DNA from: Peromyscus leucopus
Taxonomy: Eukaryota > Chordata > Mammalia > Rodentia > Cricetidae
Reading direction: 5' to 3'
Assembly (NCBI RefSeq): GCF_004664715.2
Contig: NC_051075.1
Location: 37,409,958-37,473,957 of the forward strand
Length of the DNA: 64,000 nt
The notes beneath the pieces were generated by a model. That model was not told where the DNA came from. It ran no database searches and worked only from the letters and a program-made list of their open reading frames with translations. How positions within the stretch are numbered: the stretch's first letter is position 1; every line of letters begins with the position of its first letter. Below are positions 26,451 to 41,582 of this stretch, in pieces. Both the position numbers and the translations under genes were made by a program.

Positions 26451-28439
26451 CATACCCACACACACACACACACACACACACCCCTTAGAAAGAAAAAAAT
26501 AAAACTGTTTAGTTCCCCTTTTTTCTTAAAGGTCATTAAGCTTTTAAATAGTTTCAAAAAGCAAGAATGTACCACTTAACTAGAACAGCTGATGGTTTCA
26601 TTCAAGGCACATCTTTATACACGTCTGGACATTTCTCCCTAAAATCTCTTCTAATTCTTCCAGGAAACAGGGTTTCCTGGTAGCATTAAAAAACTTTTAA
26701 ACATCTATTGAAAGATATTAGCACATTTCCACTTACTTAGAAAACCCTAAACTAAGGAAGTACTCTCAACTTTTTATTTTAAAATACTAGATCATTTCAT
26801 GAATATTCCTAACAGCATTAAAACACCGCCCCCCCAAAAACCAACCAACCAAGCAACCAAACAAACAAAAAACAAAAACAAAAAACAGCCGGGCAGTGGT
26901 GGTGTACACCTTTAACCCCAGCATCTAAAAGGCAGAGGCAGGAGTTCAGTCTGGTCTACACAGTGAATTCGGGCCAGGCAGCATTACATGGTGAAACTGT
27001 CTAAGCAAATAAGTAAACACTTGTAGAGCCAGGAGCAGTAACACACCCTTCTAATTCCAGCACTTGGGAGACAGAGGTAGGAGGCCTTGGCTGCACAGCA
27101 AGTCTGATGGCAGCCTGGGCTACACAGGACCCTGTCACAATAAACAAACCACCATCGCCAACAAACACACCGGGGAGTTTCACTCTAACAGGATAAGAGG
27201 AGAGAAGAAAGGAAGAGGAAGCTTTCCTGGGTTTTTTGTTCCTGCTCTGGCTGCTGGCCACCACCAGCTACAGACTGCTGAGCAGGCGGCAGGCTGAGGT
27301 AAGCATCCAGACATAAGACAGGCCATGGTGGCACACATCACCACCTTCTGAGCCTCAGCTGAGGTGAGCACAGGTAAGCCAAATCCTATCTCATGCCACT
27401 GTGTGCAAGGTGGTGACTACTTCGGGTAACACAGTACCTACTCTGAGAACGAGACAGAAACAGTCAAATCATTCCTGAAATAGTCTTTCTGTATAAAAAA
27501 ACACAAAGAGAACATAGGGCCACAGAAAGACAGCAGATTTCCCTTTCTTTCAAAATCATTTCTGAGGCTAACAAACAATTTTCTGTGTTTATCTGCATTC
27601 TTAAAGGTTTACTTTAGCATTTTTATGAATATTAGGAAGAGCCCCAATGCAATCTATTTCAGTAAAATTTTGACTGAAATATTATAAAATTAAATTGCCA
27701 AGGGCAAGTCAGTAAGGCTATAACAAAATTTGAGACTCTAAATTATCATAAGCACTACTTTTAACTATGAAGGAAAATTATTACTACGTCTACAACTGGC
27801 ATTCCATTCACTGAATAGTAGTAATAATAATAAACCTCTTTTGTTTATGGTCTACCAGACATAGGCTCTTTCTGGTCATACTGGCAAGTAATTACCTTTT
27901 CATGTCTAACACAATTCTAAACCAGTTCATCTGCTAAGTCCATACAAGGAAGTGCTTTTGTATTATATGGCTTCAGTACAATTTCCTCAGGGGCTAAATA
28001 CAGTTAGGAATTCAACTTTGAAATAATGCTGTCTGCAGAATTTTTAAAAATATCTCAACTTAATGCTAGGAAAATTCATTAACATGTCACTGTGTTTTTG
28101 AGTTAATATTCCCAAAGTCTGCTATAAAAACATGGGAACCACTACTATCCACTTTGGCTTTACTGCCAATGCTGAAAGAAAAAACGATCAAAAATGTATC
28201 ATGAAAAGAAAGTAACTACGGGATGCAAAAGCCGTAAGAATTCCCTTGGAAAGAAATTTTTAGACAACAGAGTTTTGAACTTTGAAGGAAATAAAAGGAG
28301 GGAATACAGGAATGCCTAGGCTACAGATGAAATAAAGAACGCTGGGAGAGTCCAGTCGAGAAGCTGAGGAGAAGCAACATGTGTACAGAACCAACTAGAG
28401 ACAAAGGAAGCCCTGAAGGAGAGCACAAATGCGCGCGCA

Positions 28440-28492
<53 letters not shown>

Positions 28493-28568
28493 CAAAGCAA
28501 ACATGCCTGCAAGGAAAAAACAGGGAAGGTGAGAGCTCCGTGATTTTAACTGGCATTAGTTTTTAAAA

Positions 28569-28605
<37 letters not shown>

Positions 28606-31327
28606 GCACAGAGTCCTGGAATTGGAGTTAACAGGTGGGCATGAGCTGCCCAAAGTGGGTGCTGGGAACTGATTCGGGTGCTCTGAAAGAACAGTATGAA
28701 CTCTTAACTACCACGTCATTTCTTCAGCTTGAATCTGTCATTCTTTTTTCTTTTATAAGATTTATTAATTCATTCATTCATTTAATGTATGAGTGCTCTA
28801 TCTCCATGTATGCCTTTATTCCAGAAGAGGGCATCAGATCCCATGATAGATGGTTGTGAGCCACCATGTGGTTGCTGGGAATTGAACCCAGGTCCTCTGG
28901 AAGAGTAGCCGGTGCTCTTAACTGTTGAGCCATCTCTCCAGCCCCCAGAAACTGACATTCTTAAAAGCGACGAAATTCTTTTTTAAAAAAATATAAGAAT
29001 GATAAAATTTTGTGAAAGAGAGAAAGAACAAAATTTTAAATAATTGACTCACTGTATTTTTTGGGAGGAAGAATCCTGCAAATAATTCTCAAAGATCTAG
29101 ATGTATTCCATGAAGAACCTAGCTTTAAAGACCAGGGCAGACTGCCAACTTCCCCTAACACAGAAACAGCAATTTCCCAATAAGGGGAGAAATCCACCTC
29201 CAGGCTGGCCCAACAGCACGCTCCTCCAACATTCAAAGGAGACCTGCTACCGACTTTCTGACAGAAGAATGAGTACACAACCATCCTACTAGTCAACGGC
29301 CATTCTTCTTCAAAGGCAACAGAAACACAGGCACTTTTGTAGGAAGAATAGGAGTCTCCAGTATGAGCCTATACTGTCCTACATGCTCAGATACAGCAGT
29401 GGAGACGTAGGATCAAATCCTTACGGATCATACATTTTAGGAGAGACAAATGAGTATTCATATAGGAAAAGTACCAAGCAGTCACATGCTATGCAAAATT
29501 ACAAATCTACATGGGTTTGGGTTAAGTTGGCCTGTGCAGACATAACATCTCAGCTGAGTTCTGAATGGCAAGGAATCTTCTTTCTCTTAAGAAAAATTAT
29601 TTATTTAATTTTATGTGCATTGGTGTTTTGCTTGCTTGCTTGTCTATGTAAGGGTGTTGGATACCCTGGAACTGGAGTTACAGATAGTTGTGTGCTGTCA
29701 TGTGGGTGCTGAAATTGAACCCGGCGGTCCTTGATGCTCACTACACAACAGTGAGAGCACCATCCCAAGATCCGGAAGCCTGGATCCCAAATCAGCAGCA
29801 CCCATACACCTATATGATGTGTACATGTACCAGTAACTTTAGAGATGTGAAGACTATCAGGAATGACATCAGTTCTACAAGACGGCCAGAGACAACACTG
29901 AGACTCAAGAAGTTCCCCTCTACAGTCAGGCACAGGAAGTGGCAGACAGCTGTAGTTATAACTACTCAGGAAGCCGAGGCAGGAGGATTGTCTGAGCCTA
30001 GGAGTTTGAGACCACCTAGGCAAATAGTGAGACTCCTGTCTCCAGAACAAAACAAACAAAAAGATTTAATATTATTGTAAAATAAATAAATAAGCCAGGC
30101 AGCAGTGGTGCACACCTTTAATCCCAGCACTCAGGAGGTGGAGGCAGGTGGATCTCTGAGTTCAGGGCCAGCCTGGTCTACAGAGCGAGATCCAGGACAG
30201 CCAGGGCTGTTATATAGAGAAACCTTGTCTCAGAAAACCAAATAAATAAATAATAAAAAAAGCAAACATTTGAAAAATAAAAGAGGATTTTAATAGATAA
30301 TAAAAAGTTATTTTACTCAAAACCAGGATGTTACTGAACTTAAAATAGAAAGCAGAAACCACTGTATCATGATATAAATCCAACCAACACACTTCAAATC
30401 TGTCAATAAAGGACGCTTTTGTGGTGATGGCTGTGGAAACTGTTCAACAGTTTGAAAAACACACACACACCTAGCACTTGCTCACTATTTAGAAGTGTTT
30501 TGATGGATAAGATATTTAAATCTGGAAGGAGACAACTCTTAGAAATTTCAGTTAATTTAAAAAATATATATAATTATCTAACAGAAAAGGCCTGAAAATG
30601 GGGACAAAAAAAGAAAGGAAAGGCTGAGAGGTGGAAAAGACATCTCTCTGTGCAAACAAGACAAAGACCAGAAGTAGAGCAGAGATAAGGCCAGGCTCGG
30701 GACGCTACAGACGCGAACATCTAAAAGTCAGTCATGAGGAAGAATAACCCGACAGAGGCAGGCAGAGCAGCCGACAAGCCATCAACTAAATACAGAAATG
30801 TCGCCTACCGAGGAGATGGCTCCCTGGGAAAAGTGTTGGCTGCACAAGCCTGAGGACCTAAGTTCAAATCCCCGGAACCTTATAGGGCTAGGTGTGGATA
30901 CATGTGTCTGTAATCCAGTGCTACAGTGAGATGGCGGTGGAGACAGGAGGATCCCCACAAGTGCCATGGAGAGCTTGAGTGTATATAGTGGTTAACACAG
31001 GCCGACCCCCCCCAACACACGCTCACACATGTGCACATGCTTTTGTGTGTGCGCGTGCGCGCATACACACACACACACATCATACACATATCCAGACAAA
31101 ATGGTGAAATACTGAGATCACATCGTCAATATTTTCTGAATGAGGGAGAGTTTAAACACCAGTCTTTATGAGTGACCTCTAATATGAAACCAAGGGCTTT
31201 TACAAAACAAGGAAGTGAGAATTCCAGCTCTTCCTAGAGTCTTAATTTATGACCCCGTATTTAACCACTAAGCTAAACACCACCACCATGCATGGTACAG
31301 TTCTCTCTCTTTCCTTGGTGTGCATAC

Positions 31328-31386
<59 letters not shown>

Positions 31387-33084
31387 TGTATACAGACCAG
31401 AGACTGACAGTGGGCATCTTTTCTGATGGCCTGTCACCTTATACACGGAGGCAGGGGCTCTCTTTTGAGCTTAGAGTTTATTGATTGAGCTAGTCTAGCT
31501 AGCCAGCTTGCTCCAGGATCCTTGCTCTGTCCGGATGGTGCTGGGATCACAGTAAGGCCTCCATGTCCACCCAGCATTGAGGGTGCTGGGATCCAAACAC
31601 TGGCCTTATATTTGCAAGGCCAGTAATTATCTAGTAAGTCATCTCCTTAGCCTTGATTTTTTTCCTTTTTATTGAATCAAGTTTCTGCATTATTCACAAT
31701 ATATGGTTACCTGATAAGTGAGACTTGCAGACTTTAAAAATATACTTATTAATGTGAATTATAATGAAAAGTAAGTCACGTATAAGTCAATCAATCAGTA
31801 CAGAACCCAGCCTCGTGTACTTCCTGTGGGCAGCAAAAGGATAAACATCATGCTTCCTCTTACAGCCCAGCCCAGAACCTAGACTATCCACAGTCCTTGT
31901 ACATGATGTGATACAATGTGACCCACTATGACTCATTCACTCAAATGACTCCTCCAGGGAAGTCTGTTCATAGTCCCATCTCTTTAGTTAGTGACATTTT
32001 AGAGATCAGTCTATACTCATCACATGGAATAGTAACAGAATTCTGAAATACAACAATTTCTGTCAGAGGAAAAGGTATTGTGTCATGTCTGAAAATATGA
32101 TTTTAAACTGTTCTAAAACAGGCTATTTCAAAGTATCAGCTATTTATTGAAGTAATATGGATGATGATCCAAAAATGTATTTGAAATGTAAGAGGTGCTC
32201 AAATTAAGAATCCCACATAATTATAACCACACGTGATCACACAGGTCTCCGTTTATGAAGCAGCAAATGAGCAGGACCACCAGATGCTCGCCTCCCTGCT
32301 CTACGACTCCGCTCCCTCATCAGACACTGCAGGGACTGGCCAGCTTTATACGGTTTTTGTTTTCAAAACTGATCTCTCTGTGTGTTTTAAAATACACTGT
32401 CTTCTGAAATACACGAGGTGCTGATAAAATAAGCATTGAACTGAGATGTGATTTATGAAAACTGAGTCAATTAGAGAACAGCTTATTTACAGAATATCAT
32501 TATGTTGAATATTAACTGACTTTTCCTTTAAATTCCTCTTTATCAGTACATTTTGTTCTTTCACAATTTCATACACGTATACTACGGAGTCTGGGCATTC
32601 TCTTTCACCTTCTAGTTCTCTCTCACCTCTACCAGCCCTGTCTCCCGCCCATGATCTCTTTCCCTATTTACTAGTTTGGGTTTCATTTAGTGTCCCCCAG
32701 AGTTTAATTAGGACTGCCTCTGTGACTTCCAACTACACTTTTTAACAGCTAAAGCTAAAGTTGAAATGTTCGCTATAGTTGCAAAAGAAAAGTACTTTGT
32801 CACTGTGAGTCGATAAAGCTTTTAATTTTTGAGCATGTACATCTCTAATTCCCTTTAGCAACAAAACTGTCACATTAAAAATAACTTTGACTATCTTTGA
32901 TGCAATTTAATATGATCATATTGGAAATGTTCTACTGACCTGAAAGAACACATAAAGATTTATTTTAGGAAGAAAAAAAAAGGGAAAGAAATATAGAATA
33001 TGCATGTAAGACTTAGAATTACATGAAAAAGTATATAAAGTATTTTTAATACATACCCACACCAGGCAGGGTTTAATTCCTAGC

Positions 33085-33116
<32 letters not shown>

Positions 33117-36100
33117 GCATATACATATATATACATACCAGGCTCCAACTTGATGATTTTTACTGCAGCTAATTCTCCTGTATGTACATTTCTGGCCTAA
33201 AAATGAAAATAGAAAAATTCAAGTTTGTTAGGTGTATAAATATTACAAGATACTGTCCTTAAAAACTGCTTATCAACCATGGTTTTAACAAAACAAAACC
33301 CCAAATCTTTTTTCCAGTAAAATGGATATAGTCATTTTCTCATTAAGGAAAAATATAGAAAAGAAACAAAAGTCTTTTTAAAAATGACTTTAGTCCCACT
33401 CCTCAAAAACAGCTACTGTTTAAATATTGTGTATATTTCTTACAATATTTTTTCTTTATATGTGGGCTATTTTCTCAGTATTATTTCTCAGAAAAAAACT
33501 ACAGCTAGATGGGGGAGACAGTCCCCGTGTTCTACTGCACAACACGTGACCACAGGTAATTACGTGTGGTACATTAGAGACAGAGATGACACGTGTTTCA
33601 AGTGACAGGTCGGCATACGCAGCATACCCATCTGTCAGTCTGACCTCGGAAGTGTGTACGATCATCATGTGTCGGCTTACACACTAACAAAGAAGCTGGG
33701 CACCAGAGCACACGCTGCAGTCCTAACTGCTGGGGTGCAGAAATGATCTCTTGAACTCAGGATCTGAGACCAGGCTGGCAGCACAGAGCGGTAAGTACTC
33801 AATAAATGAATAAACAAACAGAAATTTCCATACAGCCAAAACCACAGAAACAGAACATTCATGTTTATTGTATACTATAATTATAACCACAAGCCGCTAA
33901 AGGAAAAATAAATCTAAATGACTCATATCTAAGCATCCAGAGAAAAAGCAACCTTTCCCGTGCTGACTCCTCCCCATGTATACACGTATGTGACTGTGTG
34001 TGCATGTGTGTGATAGAAGATGAGGATCCCATCATGGTCTTCTACAACATTTGCAGTGCTACCTAATTTTCACCAACAGGATACACAATTTATAACTCAC
34101 TATTGCTTTTAACACTCTGTAATTATTAACAAAGGAATAAATATATCGTAGCTTTCTCTCTACCCATAGCTTTGATTATTGCCTTCACACAAATCGTTAG
34201 TAGAAAAATTACTATTTTATAATTATCATGGACAAACTATAATCAGTGCTACAATAAATATCCCTGCAAATATTTTAGCATGTATCAGCTTATCAATAAA
34301 GCAACCTAGACATAGAACTCTTAGTTTAAAAGATATGTGACTTAAAATGTCTATGCTCCCACAATACTCTAAAAACTGCAGAAAAGAATATGGCAAGAGA
34401 GCCATGAAAGCATAGTTTATTTTTTCACATGGTATCTAACATACACGCTGATTTGAAAAATCTGAATTTATACTCTTATCACCTTGGGTGGTATATGCAG
34501 TCTATCAAGGTCTAGTGTAGGCACGGATTTTTATTGCTTTAAAAATAACATACTCTCTACCTGCTATGCATAATCTTAAGTAGCTATTCTAAAATAGTCC
34601 ATATAATAGTCCGTTTGCAGTTCCTACTAATATCACAGATGTTATAATCCTTATTGATTTTTTTAAAATATTTTTTAAGATTTATTTATTTATTATGTAT
34701 ATAGAAGAGGGTGCCAGTTCTCATTACAGATGGTTATCAGCCACCATGTGGGTGCTGGGAATTGAACTCAGGACCTCTGGAGGAGCAGTCGGTGCTCTTA
34801 ACCTCTGAGCCATATCTCCAGCCCCCTTATTGATTCTTAAGTAGCTATTCTAAAATAGTCCATATAATAGTCCATTTGCAGTTCCTACTAATATCACAGA
34901 TGTTATAATCCTTATTGAGTCTATACATCTTTTCACTATTTAAATTATTTCTTCCAGATGGTTTCTAAGACAATAGACTTTCATATCAAAGTTTATGAAT
35001 ACTTAAAGCTGTTTACACAGTTAAAACAGAGTAAGAATATTATATTCTTATTATTAATATCAGAGCTCATTTTCACTATGACCAGATGCATTCTGTATGT
35101 GAAAATTAAATTTAATTACTGATAACATTTTTACTATTATATTAGATTTAAATGACAACTTTTGTCATAAAAATAAGTATTATAGGATAGAAGAGGCAAG
35201 GATGGTTTTGGTAATTTGCTGGATTGGGTAGATCATATCATCAGATACACACGAAAAAGGAAAGGGACTCGAGGAACGAATGCAGCGAGGAGAATGCTAG
35301 CAGGGAGGCCTTCAGAACGAGCTGGAGGCTGAAAGACGGGCAAGATGGAAGAGACAGACGAGCAGAATGGAGGACGACTGTTATCTTCACCGGCGATGGT
35401 CCAACACGATGAGTTCGCGTGCTCCTCCCGAGGTGAACTGTGACCACTCATTGTAATTCCCCCATTCCTAGTCACCCTACCCCAGACCATGGACATAGTT
35501 AGAGAAAACAGGAGCACAGACGCTCACAACATTCCGACACCTTCCTTCTGTCCTTGAATAAAAGGACTGCCTGCCCATTAACTCAGGTCTTGCAGCTTTT
35601 TATCTCTCCTGGGTTGTAGAAAGACTGGTTCATATACACTGAGGCTGTCCTCACGCCAGTGAGACCCGGGTGCAGAAGCCATGGTAAGAGGTTACAGAAC
35701 TGACCTCCTGAGAGACTTACTCGGTGGATTATAAAATGTGTTTTAGAAGACAGAGTCCACAACAATGACGGCAATTACACCTGTATTATTTTATGGTTTG
35801 CAGAGTGCTTTACATTATTTAATTTATCATAAAAAGATCCAGCTCAGTAAAATCAAATGACTGTCCAAGGCCAACCTGCCAATGGCAGGGTCAGATTCAA
35901 AACCAACCAACTGGGCACCGTGAAGGTGACAGGGCTTCTTTCCAGAATGAGTGTCTCTCTTCCCATTTAACATGTAACAGGTACTTGGTAAAGTATTAAT
36001 TGTACACTATCTAACATTGATGACTTTTATTGAAAAAATTCCACTAATACAATCATCTTTTACATTGAATTAATGCTTCCAAGAGGATTTTATTTATTTA

Positions 36101-36281
36101 TTCATGCACTGATGCATGTATAGTGGGAATAAATGTATGCTAGACAAGCTACATTCCTAGGTCCTTTCAGTGATTTTTAATGTCACAGAATTTGAATTAT
36201 TATGCATTAAAATCTTTTTAAAAATCTTAAAAGCTAAACTTCATCCACAGAAAATATTCTTTTAAATAACCTGTAAGCGCA

Positions 36282-36328
<47 letters not shown>

Positions 36329-39300
36329 CCCTTGAAGGCTGGGATAAAATCAAGTTCAGACTGAACTCTTCTCTTAGCCGCCTGGGGCCAACCAGGCGCC
36401 CGCACACGTGCATGTCCGCACGTTTCCTGACCTGCATTCCTCCTCTAGGAGGATCTTTCAAACTGTTCACTAGAATTCTATAGAAAACAGGAAATCCTCC
36501 ACGGACACAGAAGTTTCCTTATTGGGAAGAGGGGCTTAAGAACAGAGGCAACAGAGAACACCAGGAAGTAACACATAAAACCACAGGACAGCACTTAAGC
36601 AACATGCATACCTGGGAGTCTTAGGTAGGACACACAAGGCTGAATTCATGAGACGTTGACTGACTAACACAATTCCAACCACAAAACTAGTCTCAGTATA
36701 TTCAGTATTCCAAGTCTTGCTGGTATCTCAAAGCCAGTTAAGTGTGTTGTCCCCAGGACATGAGCCTTTGGAGGAGAGTCATTGGTAGGTGCTCTACCAA
36801 TCCTGTGAATACAGAGAATGAAATGCTCCAATCTCTGGACACTAGGATATGTTATGAGAGTGAAAACACACTGAAGCATTTTTTTTTTGTGTGTGTATGT
36901 TGATTCATTGCTATTTTTATTTCCACAAATTAAAAAAAAATTGGGGGGAGAGGCTATAAAAATTATAAAGATTTTGTTGTAAAAAAAATTAAAAATATGA
37001 GTCAGCAAACATGGTGTCCTCTCCATTCCATCTTACCCTCCTAGGTGACTACTGCTGATAGTTTAGAGTTCATGCTTCCAGGCTTTTGATCAGGCCGACA
37101 TTCTCTCAAGGCTTATTTTTATTATCTGTGTATGGGTGTTTTGTCTGCATATGTGTTTGTATACCATTCACATGCTGGTAGTCACAGAAGACAGAAGAGG
37201 GATTCTGAGCTCCGGGAACTGGAGTGACATCTACCTATGGGCTGCCATGTGGGTTCTGGGACTCAAATCTAGGTCCTCTGAAAGTGCTCTTAGGTGCTGA
37301 ACATCTCTCCAGCCTGGATTAGACTGATTTTTAATTAATAGCACACATGTACAGACATGGGCACTGAAGATGTGTCTGTCTCTCACAAAGCTAAGCGGTC
37401 TTAGCATGACCTAGCACTCTCCGCTTTGAGGCAGGTACCCAGCTGAACTGAAGACTTACTGCTACGTATAAATGTTTACAGCAGTCAATCCATAATGAAA
37501 TTAGACAGGTGACATTCGTGACGTCACTCAATAGATACAGGGATAACTGGTACATCTACTGGTATTAAAAAGATAGACGCCAATAAGCCATGAACACAGA
37601 TGGAGGCACCTAAAATATAGATGGTAAACTAAAGAAGCCATTTGAAGAAGGTATAAATATAATATAATAAGCTATACATATAATCCCACCTATATGATAT
37701 GAAAAGGCAAAGCTTCAGAAATGGGAAAAAACAACTTTGCTCACAACCTCCATACCAAAACTAACCAAACAACCACAACAAAAGCCAAAGTAGAGACTGT
37801 TGTCAGGTGGTTAGAAGGAGAAATAAATAGGTGGCATGCAGAGGCTTCTTGGGGCAGTCACGGTGTTGTGTGTGAAGATGTAACCCCGGAAGCACAATGC
37901 TAAGAGTAAACCTTTATATATAAACTAAAGGATACAGAAACATAGTAATTATAAGACACATACCACACAATGCAAGATGATAATAAAAGCTGAAGTTGTA
38001 TATGGGTTAGGGATAGGAAAATACAGTTCTATGTACTATCTGATCAATTCTGTAAATATAAAACTACACAAAAATTAAGTCTACCAATAAAAAAATTAAA
38101 ATATTTTTTAAGAATCTATCTGTTCAGACACATTTTAAAAATCACTTTTTAAGATTGGAACTGTATAAACTGACAACATGACTGCTCTATGGTATGGTTA
38201 AGGGGAAGGTTTTATTGTAGATGTGAGAGAGAGAACAGCCAGAGGCATCTGAAAGAGTCCAGAGCAGAAAGAGAAAGAAGTAGACTGAACATGGCCAGCA
38301 GACTGGCCACGGCCAGGGCCATCTGTGAGAGAGGGGAGAAGAGCAGGGGGTAGAGAACAGAGAAAACAGTGACAGGCAGGAACGGAGCATTGAGAGAGAA
38401 AAAACCATAGAGAGACCAGCAGGGTTAGAGAGAGAATGAGTAGCTGTGGGGAGGGAAGCCATGAGCTGGACAGAGTGTAGGGCAGAGGAGGAGAGGAGAA
38501 CTAGGATGCCAGCCTGGGCTCTGAAATGTGTGGTCGGTCCTTGTGATGCTGAGGGGGCCTGGAGCCAGCATGGGCTTTGATGCGCTGATAGGCGCCACAG
38601 GTAGCCATGTCCCTTCGGCCAGAAGTAAGGGAAAGTACTCCTTTGGTAGATGGGAACTAGCCTCTCAAGTTCCTGAGGAATGTTGGCTTTTATCTAACCA
38701 CCAGAAATCCTCCTGTAGCCCAGGTTGAGCTCATTTCTGGATATATGGACGGGCCTTTGGGGTTTGGGGAAGTGGAGTTTCCTTTGGACCTGATAAAAAA
38801 GCAAGGTCCAAGAACTGATGCTCCCGCCCCCCCAGTTGCTCAGAAAAAAAAAACACAGTTTTGGAAATTTTGAAAACAACTATGGAACCACAGAAAGATG
38901 GTGTTTTAAAACTCAGTTGCACTGTGTAGAAGCCTGAATACATGTAGTTACAGAAGAACACACGGAGAACCACAAACTAAACTCCCACAAACAGAAATAT
39001 TCAAATGCCAGTTTGTACTTGGAAGACATATTTCTGTCATCTCCAAAGGAAGAACTGATGGGCAAATGTTTGTACTCTGTAATTTTCCAGCGGAATTTTT
39101 AAAACAGAAAGCAGTACCAGGCTCTTTTATAATGAAAGGCAAAAGGCTTGGGGGGAGGGGCGGGGGCACACGCACATGCACACACAGAGAGACTTCAGAT
39201 TCAATTCAAATCAAGAGATCTTTCAGAAATTTAACTATGTAACTTCACAATATAATTCAAAGGGGTACTGGATTTTAGAATACTGAATTTTAAAGTTCAA

Positions 39301-41532
39301 CATTCCCATGCAACAAATTATTGCCCAGTGTACTTCTTTTTAAACTAACAAACAGAATTTGAAGATCTGGCACTGCTTACAAAAGGAACTAAAATCCCAC
39401 AGCACCTCTACAAAAAAAGCTCGGTGTATTGCTAATTCTCATTTTAGTAGGTTATTGGTATAAGCAGGCAAGCATGGCGAGCACCCAGGAATCTAATCAA
39501 TGTAGTTAGTTAGTATAGTTACACACCTTAGTTAATGCTTACCAGCCAGTACTGAGATCATGAGATGGAAAAAAGATAAATTCCTACTAAATAGGCTTTA
39601 CTGCCCTTCACATTAGATGCCTCATCCTACTCCAAATTAACTTTCTTCTGGAATATTTTTAGGGTCACAAAACTTCATGATGCCAACTTGAGGCTTTCAT
39701 CTTACACATGCCCTCTTCCTACAAATATTTTTTAATAACTAGAAAATGAGAGTCTCAATATTCAGTAAGCTATCTCTAGTGTCCAGTATTTGTTAGGGTC
39801 AGGATTAAAGACCTCAGATTTAAGAACTGGAATTATACTACAGAAACAGCAACATAGCATCTACAAGGTTTAAAAGAGGAATAGTAGCTGGTTCACACAC
39901 AAAAGAAGTATGCCTCACACTTTAAAGTTCTATGCCCAATTCTTTAAGGATATTATTTTTCAACCAGTTCATTCACACCACAACACTACAGAGCATTTAC
40001 TACGTGCCAGGCACTGTTCCAGGTACCAGTGGCATAATAAAACCTGTGCTGTCTTTGGGGAATGCAAACAGATGGTTCTCTTCTGCCTGCCAATTCCCGA
40101 ATAACCACTCAGAGGCTTAAATTAATAATAAATGTTTGGCCGGTAACTCAGGCTTATTACTAACTAGCTCTTAAGCTTAAATTAACCCATAATTCTTATC
40201 TATGTTTAGCCACGTGGCTTGGTACCTTTCCTCATTACGACAGTCCTATCTTGTTTCCTCTGTGTCTGGCTGGTGACTGCTGACTCTCTGCCCTTCCTCT
40301 TCCCAGCACTCTTAGTTAGGCTTTCCCACCTAAGCTACAATCAGCGTTTTATTAAACCAATTCGAGTGACAAATCTTTACCGTATACAAGAGGATTATTC
40401 CACAACAGGGGATTTTTACTGGAGGAGGAGAGGAGATATAGACATAGAAGGCCAATACACCATAATATATTAACTCCTGAGCTTTTCAAAGCATGGGAGC
40501 GTTCTTGGCCCACAGACAGTAGATTGGAGAAAAAGTTTACAAGAGGGAAAAATAAATCCAAAATGAAACCATAGAAAAGATTTCCTCGGTGGTGGGGAAA
40601 GGTACTGTTACAGGGTTATGGGTAGCAGAGTCCCATGCAATAGCCCAAGGACAGGAGACAAGATGGGCAGTTCCAAGAAGTCAACATGTCTGCCACTAAC
40701 TGGTCATAGCCCATTCGAGGTGACAGGTAAGGATGCTTTGCAGCCCAGGACGGACTGCACCACCCTCTGTTTTCCTGTAGGGATTACCCACTAACTTCTA
40801 GACACGAGTTCTTTCCTCCTACAGCTCAGTAAACAACCCCTGGCAGTTTCCTCTCTACCCTACTCCTGCTGCTCTCAATACTTAGTTCTACCTGCTGACC
40901 TCTCAATTTCTGATTCTCCTTGCCCAGTGCTGGGGATCACATGGCGCACCCCCAAGTCCCGTCTACACAGTGCTGGGGAATGAACCCAGGACTTTGTGCA
41001 TGCAAGGCTTTATCATGAGCCAAAAATTATACTAATTTTTGTTTACTTTATTATTTTGAGACAAGGTCTCACTCTGTAGCCCAAGCAGGCTTGGAGCTCA
41101 CTGTGTAGCCTCAGCTGGCCTTGGACTTGCAGTGATCCCCCTGCCTCAGCCTCCTGAGTCTGAAGTTAGTCATGCACTGGCACACCCAGCCTTTCACACA
41201 TATTTGCTCCCTGCCCCTCAACCTGCCCATTGCAGAGATCCTTTCACTGCACCAACGAAGCTCCTTAGTTTTGACGTGCCTGCTTCCACACAGTTGAAGA
41301 AATCTGGACAGGAGAATCCTGTCACAGGAGAAGTCTGCACTTGCAGACTAACTTCTCCCACAGTTAGGCAGACAAATTCAGATTCTCTAGCCAGAATCTG
41401 AGCACATGATTTTTTTTTCAATTTTATTTTTTTAATTGAAAACATATTTTTTTCATACAATATATTCTGATTATAGTTGCCCCTCCCCCAACTCTAAAAC
41501 CATAAAACTGGGAGCCATTTTACACACACACA

Positions 41533-41582
<50 letters not shown>

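Larger units (their letters stand above)
19100..33138 (-). other. Map4k5: Map4k5 intron 2
   Basis: 14.0 kb of repeat mosaic: CA arrays, B1/B2/B4 SINEs, an L1 ORF2 relic and rodent-specific composite repeats. 27480-28430, 29000-29580 and 31090-32520 are mainly unique AT-rich DNA with no exon that I can support. Confidence 0.85.

Noticed and set aside
35224..35412. 62-codon plus frame with Lys/Arg/Glu-rich sequence
   Set aside because: No family recognised and no splice context. Kept only as a CpG-bearing segment in the findings.
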